NCBI GenBank assembly: GCA_947034895.1
Contig: OX344762.1
Span: 7,507,501 to 7,571,500 of the forward strand
Source: Rhytidiadelphus loreus
Lineage: Eukaryota; Streptophyta; Bryopsida; Hypnales; Hylocomiaceae
Length of the DNA: 64,000 nt
Reading direction: 5' to 3'
Numbering within the stretch: position 1 is the first letter of the stretch; each line of letters begins with the position of its first letter. Positions 25,582 through 36,079 of the stretch are shown piece by piece. A program made the translations under genes and the position numbers. The notes under the pieces were generated by a model. That model saw only the letters and a list, made by a program, of their open reading frames with translations, had not been told where the DNA came from and made no database searches.

Positions 25582-26150
25582 CAGTAGGGTACCAATTAAA
25601 ATGGCGTTTTTGCATTCTCAGTGAAAGAACTTTCACTGTTGCCAACTTTGACACCCTCCCAAGGGCTGAAAAATTGTTCTTTGACCATGAAATTTTCAGC
25701 ACAGCATCATCTCTATGTTAATAATAAATTTATCCATGAAAATTTTGGCATGAGACCATCTCTATGTTGATTACATGTGTGAAAAATGTTAAGTCTAAAA
25801 GAACCACACAAAAAAAGATATTCAAAATCTACATGTGTTGTTGTGAGAAACAATAGGGGGAAACCATTTCACTACTACCAACTTGAACACCCTCCTTAGG
25901 GTTGAAAAATAGTTACTTTACCATGAAATTTTTTCCACACAATCACCTTCATGTTGATAACATGTGTGCCAAATTTCAAGGCCAAAAGATGAATCTAAAA
26001 ACAAATATTCGAAATCTACTAACGTGTATGTCCTCCATGAGCTTCAATCACTACTTGTAATTTAGAGGGCATAGAATGACATAGTTCAAAGAGCTTTGTA
26101 CCACTGATTGACCTCCACTTTCTTTCAATAATTACCTTTAGCTCATTTAA

Positions 26151-26371
26151 CCCTCAAGCGCTCCAACGTCCATATTCTGGACGATGAACAAAGGGATTGC
26201 AGGCATTGTTTCATCCAACTACCTTCTCATTCATCCAATGTAACACTTGAATCTTGAAAAGACAACCTTCTTTTATGTCTAATTTCATGAAATTTGGGTA
26301 AATGGTATTACTATACAAAGATATAAGCAAAAATGTGTGAAAATTTGAAAAAAGATTGAGGCGTTAAGGGG
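26151..26371. mobile_element. Small piggyBac-like element flanked by TTAA
   Basis: A 221-bp segment flanked by TTAA on both sides (26147-26150 and 26372-26375) has termini CCCTCAAGCG and, in reverse complement, CCCCTTAACG. TTAA duplication and CCC-type ends fit piggyBac-like MITEs. It interrupts the C-terminal part of the mariner transposase pseudogene, which confirms that it is an insertion. Confidence 0.6.
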
Positions 26372-26991
26372 TTAAGTTTTTCGGGCATGCCTTGCCATGT
26401 TGCACGTCATCTTTTAGAATCTTCCAAAGTTTCTCAAGTGAATTGAGATCATGAGAGTTTGCATGCCAATTGAGCTTCTCCAAAAGGCATTTTCTCTCCA
26501 TTCTTCACATAGTTTGCTACAATGAACAGGTGTGCATCTTCCATGAGCAATCCTTGTGAAACTTTACTCATAAAATGAAGCAATTCACCATTGTAGACAA
26601 CTTTCACAAAATCCTTAGCTAAACATCAATTTTGAGGCATAAAGACAAGCTCTAACTTTTGCCCTTTAGCAAATGTGCCCCAAATCATCAAAGAAGTCCA
26701 TTCACTTTTGAAATTAGGAAATATACAACTTCATGAGTAGCGCTCATATGTAGTTCTCCAAATTTGAACTTGTCTAGAAATTTTCCCAACTTCAAATGTA
26801 GACTCACATGTCCAAACAATATGCTTCCACTCTTCTGCACTCTATTTACAATAATTCTAAGCAAAAGTCAATCATTGAGACATATGACAAGGTGTCAAGG
26901 AAGGTTTTTGACTATAATTCAACTAAAAATGTCACTTCTATGTAAGCTTCTTTGAATAGTACTTCTACTCACTTGTATAGAACATATATTA

Positions 26992-28321
26992 CACTACAAG
27001 AAAAACAGTGTATAAATGACTGCGAAAAATGACTACATAGGAGTCATTGTGGACAAAAATGACTACACTGTAATTTTGGTCCCTAGAGTCATAGTGGACT
27101 ACTCATTTTTATAAATGACTGCCATAGTATTATCACCATCCATTGTGAACTTGGATGGGGTTTTGGATGAAACTTCCAAAGTAGTAAATCTAGGAAATTT
27201 GAATATTATTTTTTGAAATCTAGGATTATATTCTAAAATCTAAAAAATGTGAATATTTTTCTTCTGAAATCTAGGATTGTATTCTAAAATCTAGGAAATG
27301 TGAATATTATTTTCTAAAAATCTAGGATTATATTCTAAAATCTACAAAATTTAAATATTTTTCTTCTGAAATCTAGGATTGTATTCTAAAATCTAGGAAA
27401 TGTGAATTATTTTCTAATATCTAAAAGATCTGAAGATTAGTTTCGAGTTGTGGTGAAATGTGCAAAATGAGTACACCATATACCGAACACCATACATCAT
27501 ACACCATATACAAATACATGATTCATACACCATATACAGATACATGATTCATACATTTATATACCATATACATAATTCATACATCATATACATGATTCAT
27601 TCATCATATACCATATACAAATATATGATACACAATACACTATATTTTGCATGTGTCAAATGGATTTTCAAGCCATTTAGTGTGTGAATACAAAGAGTTC
27701 AAGTAACAAGCCTTTTATACAAGTGGTGTGGTAGGAGGCAAGACAAACCATGTGGGATTTGTAAAATGTTGATGCAATAGTAGAGTAGTGATGTGGAAGT
27801 CATTATGTAGTTGAGTTAGAGTAGTATCCCTACTACTCTAACTCAACTACATAATGACTTCCACATCACTACTCTACTATTGCATCAACATTTTACAAAT
27901 CCCACATGGTTTGTCTTGCCTCCTACCACACCACTTGTATAAAAGGCTTGTTACTTGAATTCTTTGTATTCACACACTAAATGGCTTGAAAATAATCTTC
28001 AAATCTTTTAGATATTAGAAATTACTATTCACATTTCCTAGATTTTAGAAAATAATATTCACATCATTTAAAGTAGAAAAAACAAGTTTTTCAGCACATT
28101 GCGGGACTAGATAAAGACAGCACGTTCCAGATGTTAAAATGTGGATGAAGACTCTCTACCGCTAAGTTGTCATTATGTAGTCGCAAATGTGACTCTGAAT
28201 TGACTCTAACGATGACAATCCCAAACCCTTGGTGCAATTAGGGAACATGAGTCATATTTAAGTCGTTCCGGACAAGCAGTCATTTTTCTATGGTTACATT
28301 TACCCCCATTTCCTTGTAGTG
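26992..28321. mobile_element. Non-autonomous CACTA (En/Spm-like) transposon
   Basis: The left end CACTACAAGAAAAACAGTG and right end (reverse complement) CACTACAAGGAAATGG are classic CACTA termini. A 3-bp target duplication TTA is present at 26989-26991 and 28322-28324. Subterminal AATGACT words recur in both orientations (about 27019, 27029, 27057, 27113 and 28283). No transposase frame is seen within its 1,330 bp. The interior is a long palindrome plus an ATACA/ATTCATACA-rich tract (27470-27640). It is inserted into the mariner transposase pseudogene. Confidence 0.92.
27664..27993. repeat. Near-perfect palindrome, 163-bp arms, 4-bp loop
   Basis: Arms 27664-27826 and 27831-27993 are reverse complements with one mismatch seen (27693 versus 27964), around a TCCC loop. 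Weaker pairing continues outward: AATATCTAAAAGAT-type sequence at about 27417-27445 matches about 27994-28030, with an unpaired 220-bp tract on the left. Transcription would give a long double-stranded hairpin. Confidence 0.95.
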
Positions 28322-29599
28322 TTAGTAATCTCTGAAAGCAACAAGCAACAATGAATTTTTTAATACCGCACAATAGTACGAACATCTCTATTGCTCAGCT
28401 TCTTAGCATGACTTCCACAAGGTTTGCTTTGGTAAATTCCATCTTCTCTAAATTTCTTTACTAATCTTTGAATTATTTTAACATGAACTCCGACAATGGC
28501 TGCAATGTGAACTCTTGAAGTCCTTGCCTCACTCAAATCTATAATGCAATTACGAATTTCACTTGAAATTGCCATCATTCACTCTCTTTTACAATGCAAA
28601 TTAGATCCTCAAATCTCAATAACCAATTCTAATATAGTCACACATTATCCATCTAAAAATCTCAATAACTAGCCCTTGTGCACTCATTCATCATCAAATT
28701 CTTCAATTCATCACAAATCACACTCTTTATAATGTTCAATTGAAAATGCAAGCATTGATATTCATAGGAGAAAGCTTCTTCATGTGTGTATAATACATAG
28801 TTTATAAGCATGTGGATTCTTTTAGATGCAACAACTACACACTTCTAGATTTATTTTTTACTAATTTATTTTAGCAAAATTTATGTTTAAGGATTGTGTT
28901 AGATTGATAATTTCAGTGCAAAAGCATAAGGTGTTAAAGATATTGCAACATTTTCAAAATGTCCTTAAAATTGTTTCTCATAGTTACACATGTCAGTAGA
29001 TTTTGAATATATTTTTTTGGATTTATCTTTTGGCCTTGAAATTTGGCACACATGTTATCAACATGAAGGTGATCTTGTGAAAAAAATTTCATGATAAAGT
29101 AACTATTTTTCAGCCCTAAGGAGGGTGTTCAAGTTGGTAGTAGTGAAATGGTTTCCCCCTATTGTTTCTCACAACAACACATGTAGATTTTGAATATCTT
29201 TTTTTGTGTGGTTCTTTTAGACTTAACATTTTTCACACATGTAATCAACATAGAGATGGTCTCATGCCAAAATTTTCATGAATAAATTTTTTTTCCAATC
29301 TTTAGGAGGGTGTCAAAGTCAGTAGCAATGAAGTTTTTCTCACAACTACACATGTTGATAGATTTTAAATATCTTTTTTTGTATAAATCTTTTGGCCTTT
29401 AAATTTGACACACATATTATTAACATAAAGTTGATGCTATGCCAAAAATTTCAAAAATCAAAGAGAAATTTTTCAGCCCTTAGGAAGGTGTCAAAGTTGG
29501 TAGCAATGAAAGTTCTTTTACTAAGAATGCAAAAACGCCATTTTAATTGCAATGGTGCTAGTATGTGAGCCTACAAGCCTTGAGCCTAGGCACATGGGT

Positions 29600-29753
29600 A
29601 CTCTACAACTATTGAAGATGTCTACAACATACATACTTATAATATAAACATCCTATAAATATGAAAGGTGCCTATAATATAGGTGCTTATAACACAAACA
29701 CCTATAATATAAATATCATGTAACCATCGAAGGTGTTTATAACATAAGTACTT
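29600..29753. repeat. Short degenerate tandem repeats (CCTATAATATAAACATCC type)
   Basis: Several units of roughly 50-60 bp built on CCTATAATATAAA, ATCCTATAA and GAAGGTG. The same family occurs at 58555-58935. The array is interrupted at 29754 by the hAT-like element and resumes at about 30337 (ACTTACAACATAAATACCTA). Confidence 0.7.
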
Positions 29754-30336
29754 CTAGGGGAGGACACTCTCACTACATTTGGGGTACCTACGTGCGGCGG
29801 TGGAAAAAGTAATTCATGTAATTCACCTTGAATAAACTATAATTTCATTCTAAAATTTTGAGCTTTGTTTAACAATGACTAAAGGTTTCTATTGACAAAA
29901 AATTCAATTCCAAATAACATAAGATATATTGTCTAGAAAGGGTTGAAAAATGAACTAAAATGGCATGTTCTCCAACTAAAATATTTATAGAGCTCACATG
30001 AAGATGACTATTGCATCAATATTCAACCAAAATAAACTTTCAATAGAAAGCTATTCTATATAAATTTTTTTTCATTTTTCAAATTCTTTTTCTTATATAA
30101 TATAGAGGTGTGAAAGTTATTTTCAGCTTTACAATGTATCTTTTTTCTTCAAAAATTTATAACTAATTACTATTAGCACAAAAAAATACCAATAATTCAA
30201 AACATAAACTTATAAAGTAGTAAAATCTATCCATAATTTTTTTTTTTAAAAAGAAATTAAATTTTAAGGTGTATTACTTGTTTTACTTTTTCCGCTGCAC
30301 GTAGTTTGCTAAAACATAGGGAGTGTCCTCCCCGGG
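29754..30336. mobile_element. hAT-like MITE with 8-bp target duplication
   Basis: The left end CTAGGGGAGGACACTC and right end (reverse complement) CCCGGGGAGGACACTC match. Further inside, TACGTGCGGCGG and TACGTGCAGCGG followed by AAAAAGTAA also pair. AAGTACTT flanks it on both sides (29746-29753 and 30337-30344). An 8-bp duplication with AGGGG-type ends fits the hAT superfamily. Length is 583 bp with an AT-rich interior and no open frame. Confidence 0.8.
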
Positions 30337-30344
30337 AAGTACTT

Positions 30345-31490
30345 ACAACATAAATACCTATGTCATGAGAGGCGCGTCAGCGTTCATTTCGTAACAGGGC
30401 AACTTTTACGGAGTTCGGGAGGTGTTCAAGAAGGTTTGGAAGGCCCGAGACGCCAACGAGAACTTGACATCTCGTTTGGGGACCTCAATCCCTTTGACCT
30501 TGACGAAGAGTTCTTGGAGACTCATCTTTTTCAAGTTGAGTCTCCCACGTGATGGAGTGAGAGGTTTTGCCTCGCGAGCTTCATCCAAATATGCAATCAT
30601 TCTTCAAGAATGGCATCGACTTGACTTTGTAGTTCGTTGTGAGGTTTTTCCAGTTTCTTTAGAAACTTTCCTCACGCTCTTATTACTTGAAAAAGATGTC
30701 ACTACATTTATAGATGTACACGTAGTGAAAATTGACACCTAAAGTAGTAGAAAAATGCGTTTTGAAGTGTTTTGATGAGTTTTGTGAGTGCTGGAATTGC
30801 AAGCAAAGTTAGAGCTTGGACACCATAACCACGAGTTTAGGGGGTTTTAGCCTTGGAAATGGGTCCTAAACCCATATTTGGAAATTAGGTGCATTATTGG
30901 CTTAGCTTTTGAGATTAGGATAAGGAAAGGGTGGGTTAGGAATGAGCCTTCTTTAGGGAAAAAGGTTATCTCTCTCCTAGAGACACTCCAAGTTAGGACT
31001 TGGAGTTGAGGGGGGCCATCCACAGGGAGAGGGACGAAACTTTGGGCTTGCAGTAGTAGTACGGGGAGTTACAGTCGTTGGGAGTGAGGTTCGGAATAGT
31101 GCGTTAGTGTGAGTAGCAAATCCTACGAGAAACCCTGTTCGGGTGGGAAAAGGGACTGGTAATGGTCATGTTAGCCGAAGCTCTCCTCCAAGTGCTTCGG
31201 ATTGTCAAACTTTCAGTAGCATTGATAGGCCGCAGGAGGGTAAAGTCGTTGAGAACGTGAATTTTGTTTCAACCCAGTCGAAATTTTGGTTGTGTGAACT
31301 CTGATTGTTGAGGACCATTGCAACTGCAAAGTACATTGTATTTGAGCTGCTAAAGAGGGATGGTTGGAAAATAGTGTCTACTTCATTGTGTTGAAATTCA
31401 GCGCTGTCGTGCTGCAAATGTAGACATTATGTAGAATATGTATATACATATGTTTTAATTATATTTAAATATTTGTAACATTTAAAGAAG
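30345..31490. other. Intergenic stretch with a possible coding remnant
   Basis: A 64-codon minus-strand frame (30600-30406) starts at ATG and looks moderately protein-like (SLQELFVKVKGIEVPKRDV), while 30422-30742 is open on the plus strand. Neither shows a known domain. The remainder, to about 31490, has no gene I can support. Confidence 0.3.
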
Positions 31491-31491
31491 A

Positions 31492-31544
31492 TGACGTCAT
31501 TTGAGGTGTCTTCAAGGTGACGCCCTCTCTCTTCGACTATAAGG
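31492..31544 (+). promoter_or_regulatory. Promoter-like cluster: TGACGTCA, TGACG, TATAAGG
   Basis: TGACGTCA (31492-31499), a second TGACG (31517-31521) and TATAAGG (31538-31544) occur in that order within 53 bp. The TATA-like word is 73 bp upstream of the ATG at 31611. Paired TGACG sites just upstream of a TATA box are an as-1-like arrangement known from strong plant and plant retroelement promoters. Function is inferred. Confidence 0.45.
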
Positions 31545-31610
31545 AGAAAGATTCACTTGAAAGCTTTATCTTATTTGATATTCTTCTTTGTGTTTCATTT
31601 AGATTACATT

Positions 31611-32060
31611 ATGTCGAACTGGAGGATTTTTTCTGAGTCTCAAGATGAAGAATCTCAACCGGAGCGTGAGTTTGAATTTTCTTTATCGCAACTGCCGGAT
31701 CAGCCACAATTGCCATTGGATCTTTCTTTGCTACATGGGCGACCAGAAGACGAAGCTGGGCCATCTCGACTACCGAAACAACCTCGCGTGGAGAAAAGAT
31801 GGCATGGTAACCTTGATCGTGACGCTCGGGCAATGGTGATTTTATTGCAGGTTGGATGTGTTGAACTCGGCAACCGAGAAGTAACATTTAAAGGATGTTT
31901 TGAAGACTTAAACGAAGATCAGTACTTTTGTATGGTGAGGCCTATCGAAGAGAGTTGTGGTCATCAACGATGGTTGTAAGGGCCAGTCAATCCTTTAACC
32001 AAGGCAGATCGTGCCGAAAACGTTGCTGCTACCGTCAAACACATCCTCAAATTCTTGTAG
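31611..32060 (+). pseudogene. Unknown ORF with an in-frame stop, behind a promoter-like cluster
   Basis: From the ATG at 31611 (MSNWRIFSESQDEESQPERE) an open frame of about 122 residues runs to TAA at 31977-31979. The same frame then stays open and protein-like (NPLTKADRAENVAATVKHIL) until TAG at 32058-32060. The N-terminal half is rich in acidic residues, Ser and Pro. I recognise no domain. It may be a decayed retroelement or captured gene fragment, or one exon of an unannotated gene. Confidence 0.35.
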
Positions 32061-34529
32061 ATGGAGTGACATTTCGATTGGAGCTCTAGTTTTTTACCTC
32101 CACTGAATGTATGTTGGCTTTTAGTACTTCATTTCGTAGTTGGAGTAAATTCTTAGAATAAATTTGTGTTTGTGAAGTAGTATGAGGGAAATATACAAAT
32201 AGTTTGCCTTCTGGGTGAACGTGAAGTGAATTTCCTTCAAAGTTAAAGATAAAGAAATAGTTGTGGCACCAAATAAGGGCTCAATTATTCATGTTGTAGT
32301 TTTGGCTCACTTATTTGTGTGGTTAGAGTGAAGATAAGGTGGAGGAAAGGTGAACACTATTCATCTTCTCTTCCGTTGGAAATTTAAAGAGGACCCGAAT
32401 GTTTGGAGGGTCATTGTGTGGTGAGTTTGAAGTATTTTGAAATGAAATTGGGATGTGTTGTGTATCATGGTGTCTAGTTTTCAAATTGATCTCACTTGCT
32501 TGATTTGAAGTTGTAAAGCAAAAGTTGTGCTAGTTTGAGTGGAGGGAGGTTTGTTGCCTTTAAAATTAAAAGGCAGAGACTTCAACCGACCATAAAAGAC
32601 GGACAGGTTCTTTTTTGCAATGAAATTTCAAGGGAGTGTAGGAAATTGTGTTAGCTTTTCATGAAGTTATCATTCGTTTTGTTTGGAGTTTGTATGAGAA
32701 TGTTGTGAATGTGGAAGCGAAGGAAGGTTTGTTGCCTTTCCCTTCTCAAGGCCGAAACTTTGGATGGTCATAGAAGTTGGATAGAGTTTTAGAATTGTTT
32801 GAAATTTAAAAGAGAAGTAGATAATTGTTTTAACTTTCCGAAAAGCTATCATTTAGTTCATTTGGAGTTGTAGATCAACAGAGACACTCATCCAAAGTTC
32901 AGCTTGAAAATTGAAGTTGAAGTTGAAGGAGTTTTGAAGACTTGTGTGTTTGTGTGTGTGGCTCGTGGCTTTGTAAATTTCATTTTATTGTTGTGGGCAG
33001 TTTGGTTCACACCAATACTAGCCTCATTTGATGTTGTGGATGCGACAAAGTGGGGTTAATTGCCCACATGGTCAAGACTTTTATGTTGTTCCTATTGGTG
33101 AGACAAGTTTGCTAGTCACCGTGGGTTTGAAATTTAAGATCCAATCCCTCGGACGACTCAATTCATGGTCTGGTCATCCTGTTTTACACGTTCAAAGCCC
33201 GTGGTTTCTTATCACCCTACCTTAACCCTTGGCCTATTTAGAAACACAACATGATAGGACAACAAATAGCAGTTTGAAGATTCAAAGACTTGAAGATTCA
33301 AAGTTTTTACAAGTTACCAATTCATTTGTTGGTTTATATCATCTTACGATCTCTGTCATTCCCGAGCCATTTCTAGTTGTAGCCAGAATCCTCGTGATTT
33401 CCCGAGGCAAACGCTCTCTACATGACATTTGGTGCATCCAAGTCCGGTTTCAATGGTTAGTGTCAGTATCCGATGGGATGAAGGCATGGCAAAGTTACTG
33501 AAGTGATGTTGCCAATGTCAGAGTTTGAGTGTGTGCCGATTTTTGGAGTCAAGAGTCTTTGAACCTGGAACAAACAATCTGGTGTGTATAAAGCCTGTTT
33601 GTCGATGATGAGGCTCTAGCAAATCGAGTGCAATCTGGAGGCCTCATGGTAAACATGCAGTTGTACTTGCGGAGGATGCTCATCGTTTCACTACATATCG
33701 GCCCGACCATCGTGGAGCAGATTTGAGCGGAATCAACTCAGCTTCGCGCTAGATCTACCTTGAGGATATTTCAAACTGGATGGAGCTCGTTATCAGTTGC
33801 AATCTTCAGTCTCTATACAGAGTTGAAGAATTCAGTTGGGTGAAAGGTCCCGTTTGCCGCTAATGTGTATACTCCAACAAGGTTTAGTAGATTTGGGGGA
33901 CATGGAATCTTGCTTCAAATACTGACTGCAAGCTTCCTGCTTCTTCATCGACGTACGTACTAGCTTGAATTAGATAGGACTGCACGAGAATCTGAAATCC
34001 TGCACTTCAATTTGGCATCTGCATTGACGGATCACGTATAGTTTGTAGAATTGCAAGGAGTTTCGCTTAGACCTCAACGTCCATTTGTGGATCTGGCTAT
34101 TGATTGATGTCCAGACATCAGGACTGCATATTTATTTTGAAAATCAGCGGGCCAGGTCGACCGGTGGAAGGTGGAACAAGCTAGCTTTCGGAGCTGAAGA
34201 TACAAGCTAGAAAGACCGCCTTTGTACAACACAATCTGTCCTTCGGGATTATTTTCGAGCTTGGCGACTGATACGACCGGTCAGGTGACCAGTGATCACC
34301 GGTCACTTGGGGTGTGGTGACCGGTTTGACCGGTCATCCAGGGCGCTTAAGGCCCGGTTTTGCTTTAAAAAAAACGATGATTGTTCTAAGACTTGTTGAT
34401 TGTAGCTGTGCTTGAATCATTTTGGAAGTGTTTAGGGTTGGGAGCCCCAGCATTGCCTACTTATGGTTACTACTAGGGCCTAGGCGGCTGCCCAACCCAG
34501 AGATGTGAGACCACCAGAGCGGCGAATAT
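32061..34529. other. Gene-poor stretch with diverged direct repeats
   Basis: Diverged repeats of about 180 bp are visible at 32380-32530, 32545-32700 and 32720-32880, sharing GGTTTGTTGCCTTT, AAGTTATCATTCG/AAGCTATCATTTAG and GTTTGGAGT/TTTGGAGTTGTA words. A cluster of GACCGGT words occurs at 34264-34346. Short frames at 33028-33501 have no recognisable content. I see no gene. Confidence 0.4.
34264..34346. repeat. Cluster of GACCGGTCA-type motifs
   Basis: Within about 80 bp the words GACCGGTCA, GGTGACCAG, CACCGGTCAC, GTGACCGGTT and GACCGGTCAT are packed in both orientations, with another GTCGACCGGT at about 34157. The half-site TGACC/GGTCA recurs at least seven times. Confidence 0.8.
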
Positions 34530-36075
34530 TGTTAGGGTATGAATAGTGGTTGGAGAAGGCAAATTTTATTGCAGCATTGCTCAAATTTATCTTAAAGTGC
34601 CTACCTGCACGAGGACTGCAATACTCTGAGCCTGAGTTCTAGAACATATGGCAGGCAGACTTGGCACAGGCATAGTGTGCTGATGTTGGCCAGCTTGGCA
34701 TAATGGCACATCGCCTGTGTGTAGAGTTGACACCGTTTGTCACATTGGAGTGTTGGCATGACGATCATGACATGATATTGTAGCGCTTCATGTATGCACG
34801 CTTTTTGCATGAGATAGAGGCTACTATTACCATGGTGGTTGCAGATACCTCAACCGCAACCGGATGACAGATTTTCAGATTTGCTCCTAGTTTTATAGTA
34901 GTTGTGTGGAGTTAGCCTAGCAATTATTAGCTAGGGCTTATATAAGGTGACTTAGCGGTGTGTGCTAGTCCCTAGCTTATATATGAGAATTTAGGGTTCC
35001 TTCCCTAAGTTTGATTACTTGCATGACCACAACATATTGTTGGTATTTTGTGAGTTTTGCTTGGTGGAATTTTCAATGGTAGTTGGGACCACATGGTATC
35101 GCCATGGACAAAGGCAAGAGGGTTCCTAAGCCTTTTAGACTAATACCAGTTGGAAGCACGAAAGAAGAAGAAGTGCAAATTTTCTTGATTACAGATGATC
35201 TCTAGGAGGTTTTTGAATCTTTTCAAACCCTTCATCCAGTGAATCTTTTCTAGGACATCAATTCCAAGAAGCAACTCTACCATTTATACCCTCACCGTTG
35301 GCTCGTGATCGACTTGGAGTCCAACTATTTGGGCAACCGGGCATTAAAGTTTTAGGTCCAAAAGTCATCAAATTTTGGACTCAACAACGTGGGGTGCGCA
35401 TCATTCGGGACTTACGAGCGGAGTTACCCGTGATTGGAGCACCGTTGAGTCGGACAAGGGGGCGTGTGGAGGTAATTGATTTGGTCATCCCACAAGTGAC
35501 AGTGGTGTTGAAGAATGAGGGTCAACGTCGAGAAGTGGTTAGACACATTTTCGAGGGTGCAATTCAATTGCCCACATTTTCATTGATCTTCACCGAGTTT
35601 TGAGCTGGAGATTACTTGTTCCACACCACGTGGTAGTGGGAACAAGGTTGGTGGCTTGAGAGAGCATCTAGTATTTGGGATTCTTTAACCTTTCGTTTCC
35701 TTGACATAGAGGTTCTACCCACAATTTATTGTGAGGTTGTGGAAGGGACACACGAGACTTGGCAGCTTTACATATAAACTTTGTTTTATATGTAAAAGCT
35801 GGATCCGCTTGGGAAGCCGGGTTATACCAAGAGCGGGACACCATTTACTAGGGACATTGTTTCTGAGGCATCAGACACCAGTGTTGTCGTACCCGTGCGC
35901 CCTCAAAGTCAGAGGCCCTTCGTTGGTAGAAGGATCCCAAGTGATTTTGTTCCGCAATTTATTGATAAGCAAGTAGATTGGGTGGAAGACATTGAAGGTA
36001 ATGAGGGAAGAGAATTACATGTCATCACAATTGGCCACGGGGTAACACTTACTCATAGCGAGTTTATATTTGTGT
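34530..36075 (+). mobile_element. Decayed LTR-retroelement fragment (5' LTR, primer site, gag-like start)
   Basis: A candidate LTR begins TGTTAGGGTATGAATAG at about 34530 and ends ACCACA at 35091, with a TATA-like CTTATATATGAG at about 34976. TGGTATCGCC follows at 35092-35101; its first seven bases match the usual initiator-Met tRNA primer-binding site TGGTATCAGAGC. An ATG at 35103 opens MDKGKRVPKPFRLIPVGS and stops soon after. Frames at 35298-35603 and 35895-36075 look coding but interrupted and unrecognised. No protease, RT or 3' LTR is seen. Confidence 0.4.
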
Positions 36076-36079
36076 GGGA

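Larger units (their letters stand above)
26020..28578 (-). pseudogene. Tc1/mariner-type transposase, broken by two insertions
   Basis: The N-terminal part (28578-28325) starts at an ATG and encodes a helix-turn-helix segment (VHIAAIVGVHVKIIQRLVKK, then GSHAKKLSNRDVRTIV) typical of Tc1-like transposases. Coding similarity resumes beyond the CACTA insertion at about 26980 (VSRSTIQRSLHRSDIF). Later pieces are MIWGTFAKGQKLELVF, an EDA motif where Tc1 proteins have DNAP, and WHANSHDLNSLEKLW (about 26404-26475), matching the family pattern WPAQSPDLNPIE with the third catalytic acidic residue. The C-terminal piece (about 26020-26146) lies beyond the small TTAA-flanked element. Several stops and a degraded first catalytic region make it clearly non-functional. 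Identification rests on motif order. Confidence 0.75.
25582..29561 (-). mobile_element. Tc1/mariner-like transposon with long terminal inverted repeats
   Basis: The ends share AATTAAAATGGCGTTTTTGC and then run as reverse complements for several hundred bp: left 25582 to about 26030, right about 28990-29561. Candidate TA target duplications lie at 25580-25581 and 29562-29563. The right arm is about 120 bp longer because it has an extra internal subrepeat; both arms are made of repeats of the type GACACCCTCC...AGGGCTGAAAAAT. Inside, on the minus strand, is a broken Tc1-type transposase. Two later elements (26151-26371 and 26992-28321) are nested in it. Without them the element is about 2.4 kb. 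Confidence 0.75.

Noticed and set aside
27460..27687. 75-codon Tyr/Ile/His-rich frame
   Set aside because: It is translation of the ATACA/ATTCATACA-rich tract inside the CACTA element.
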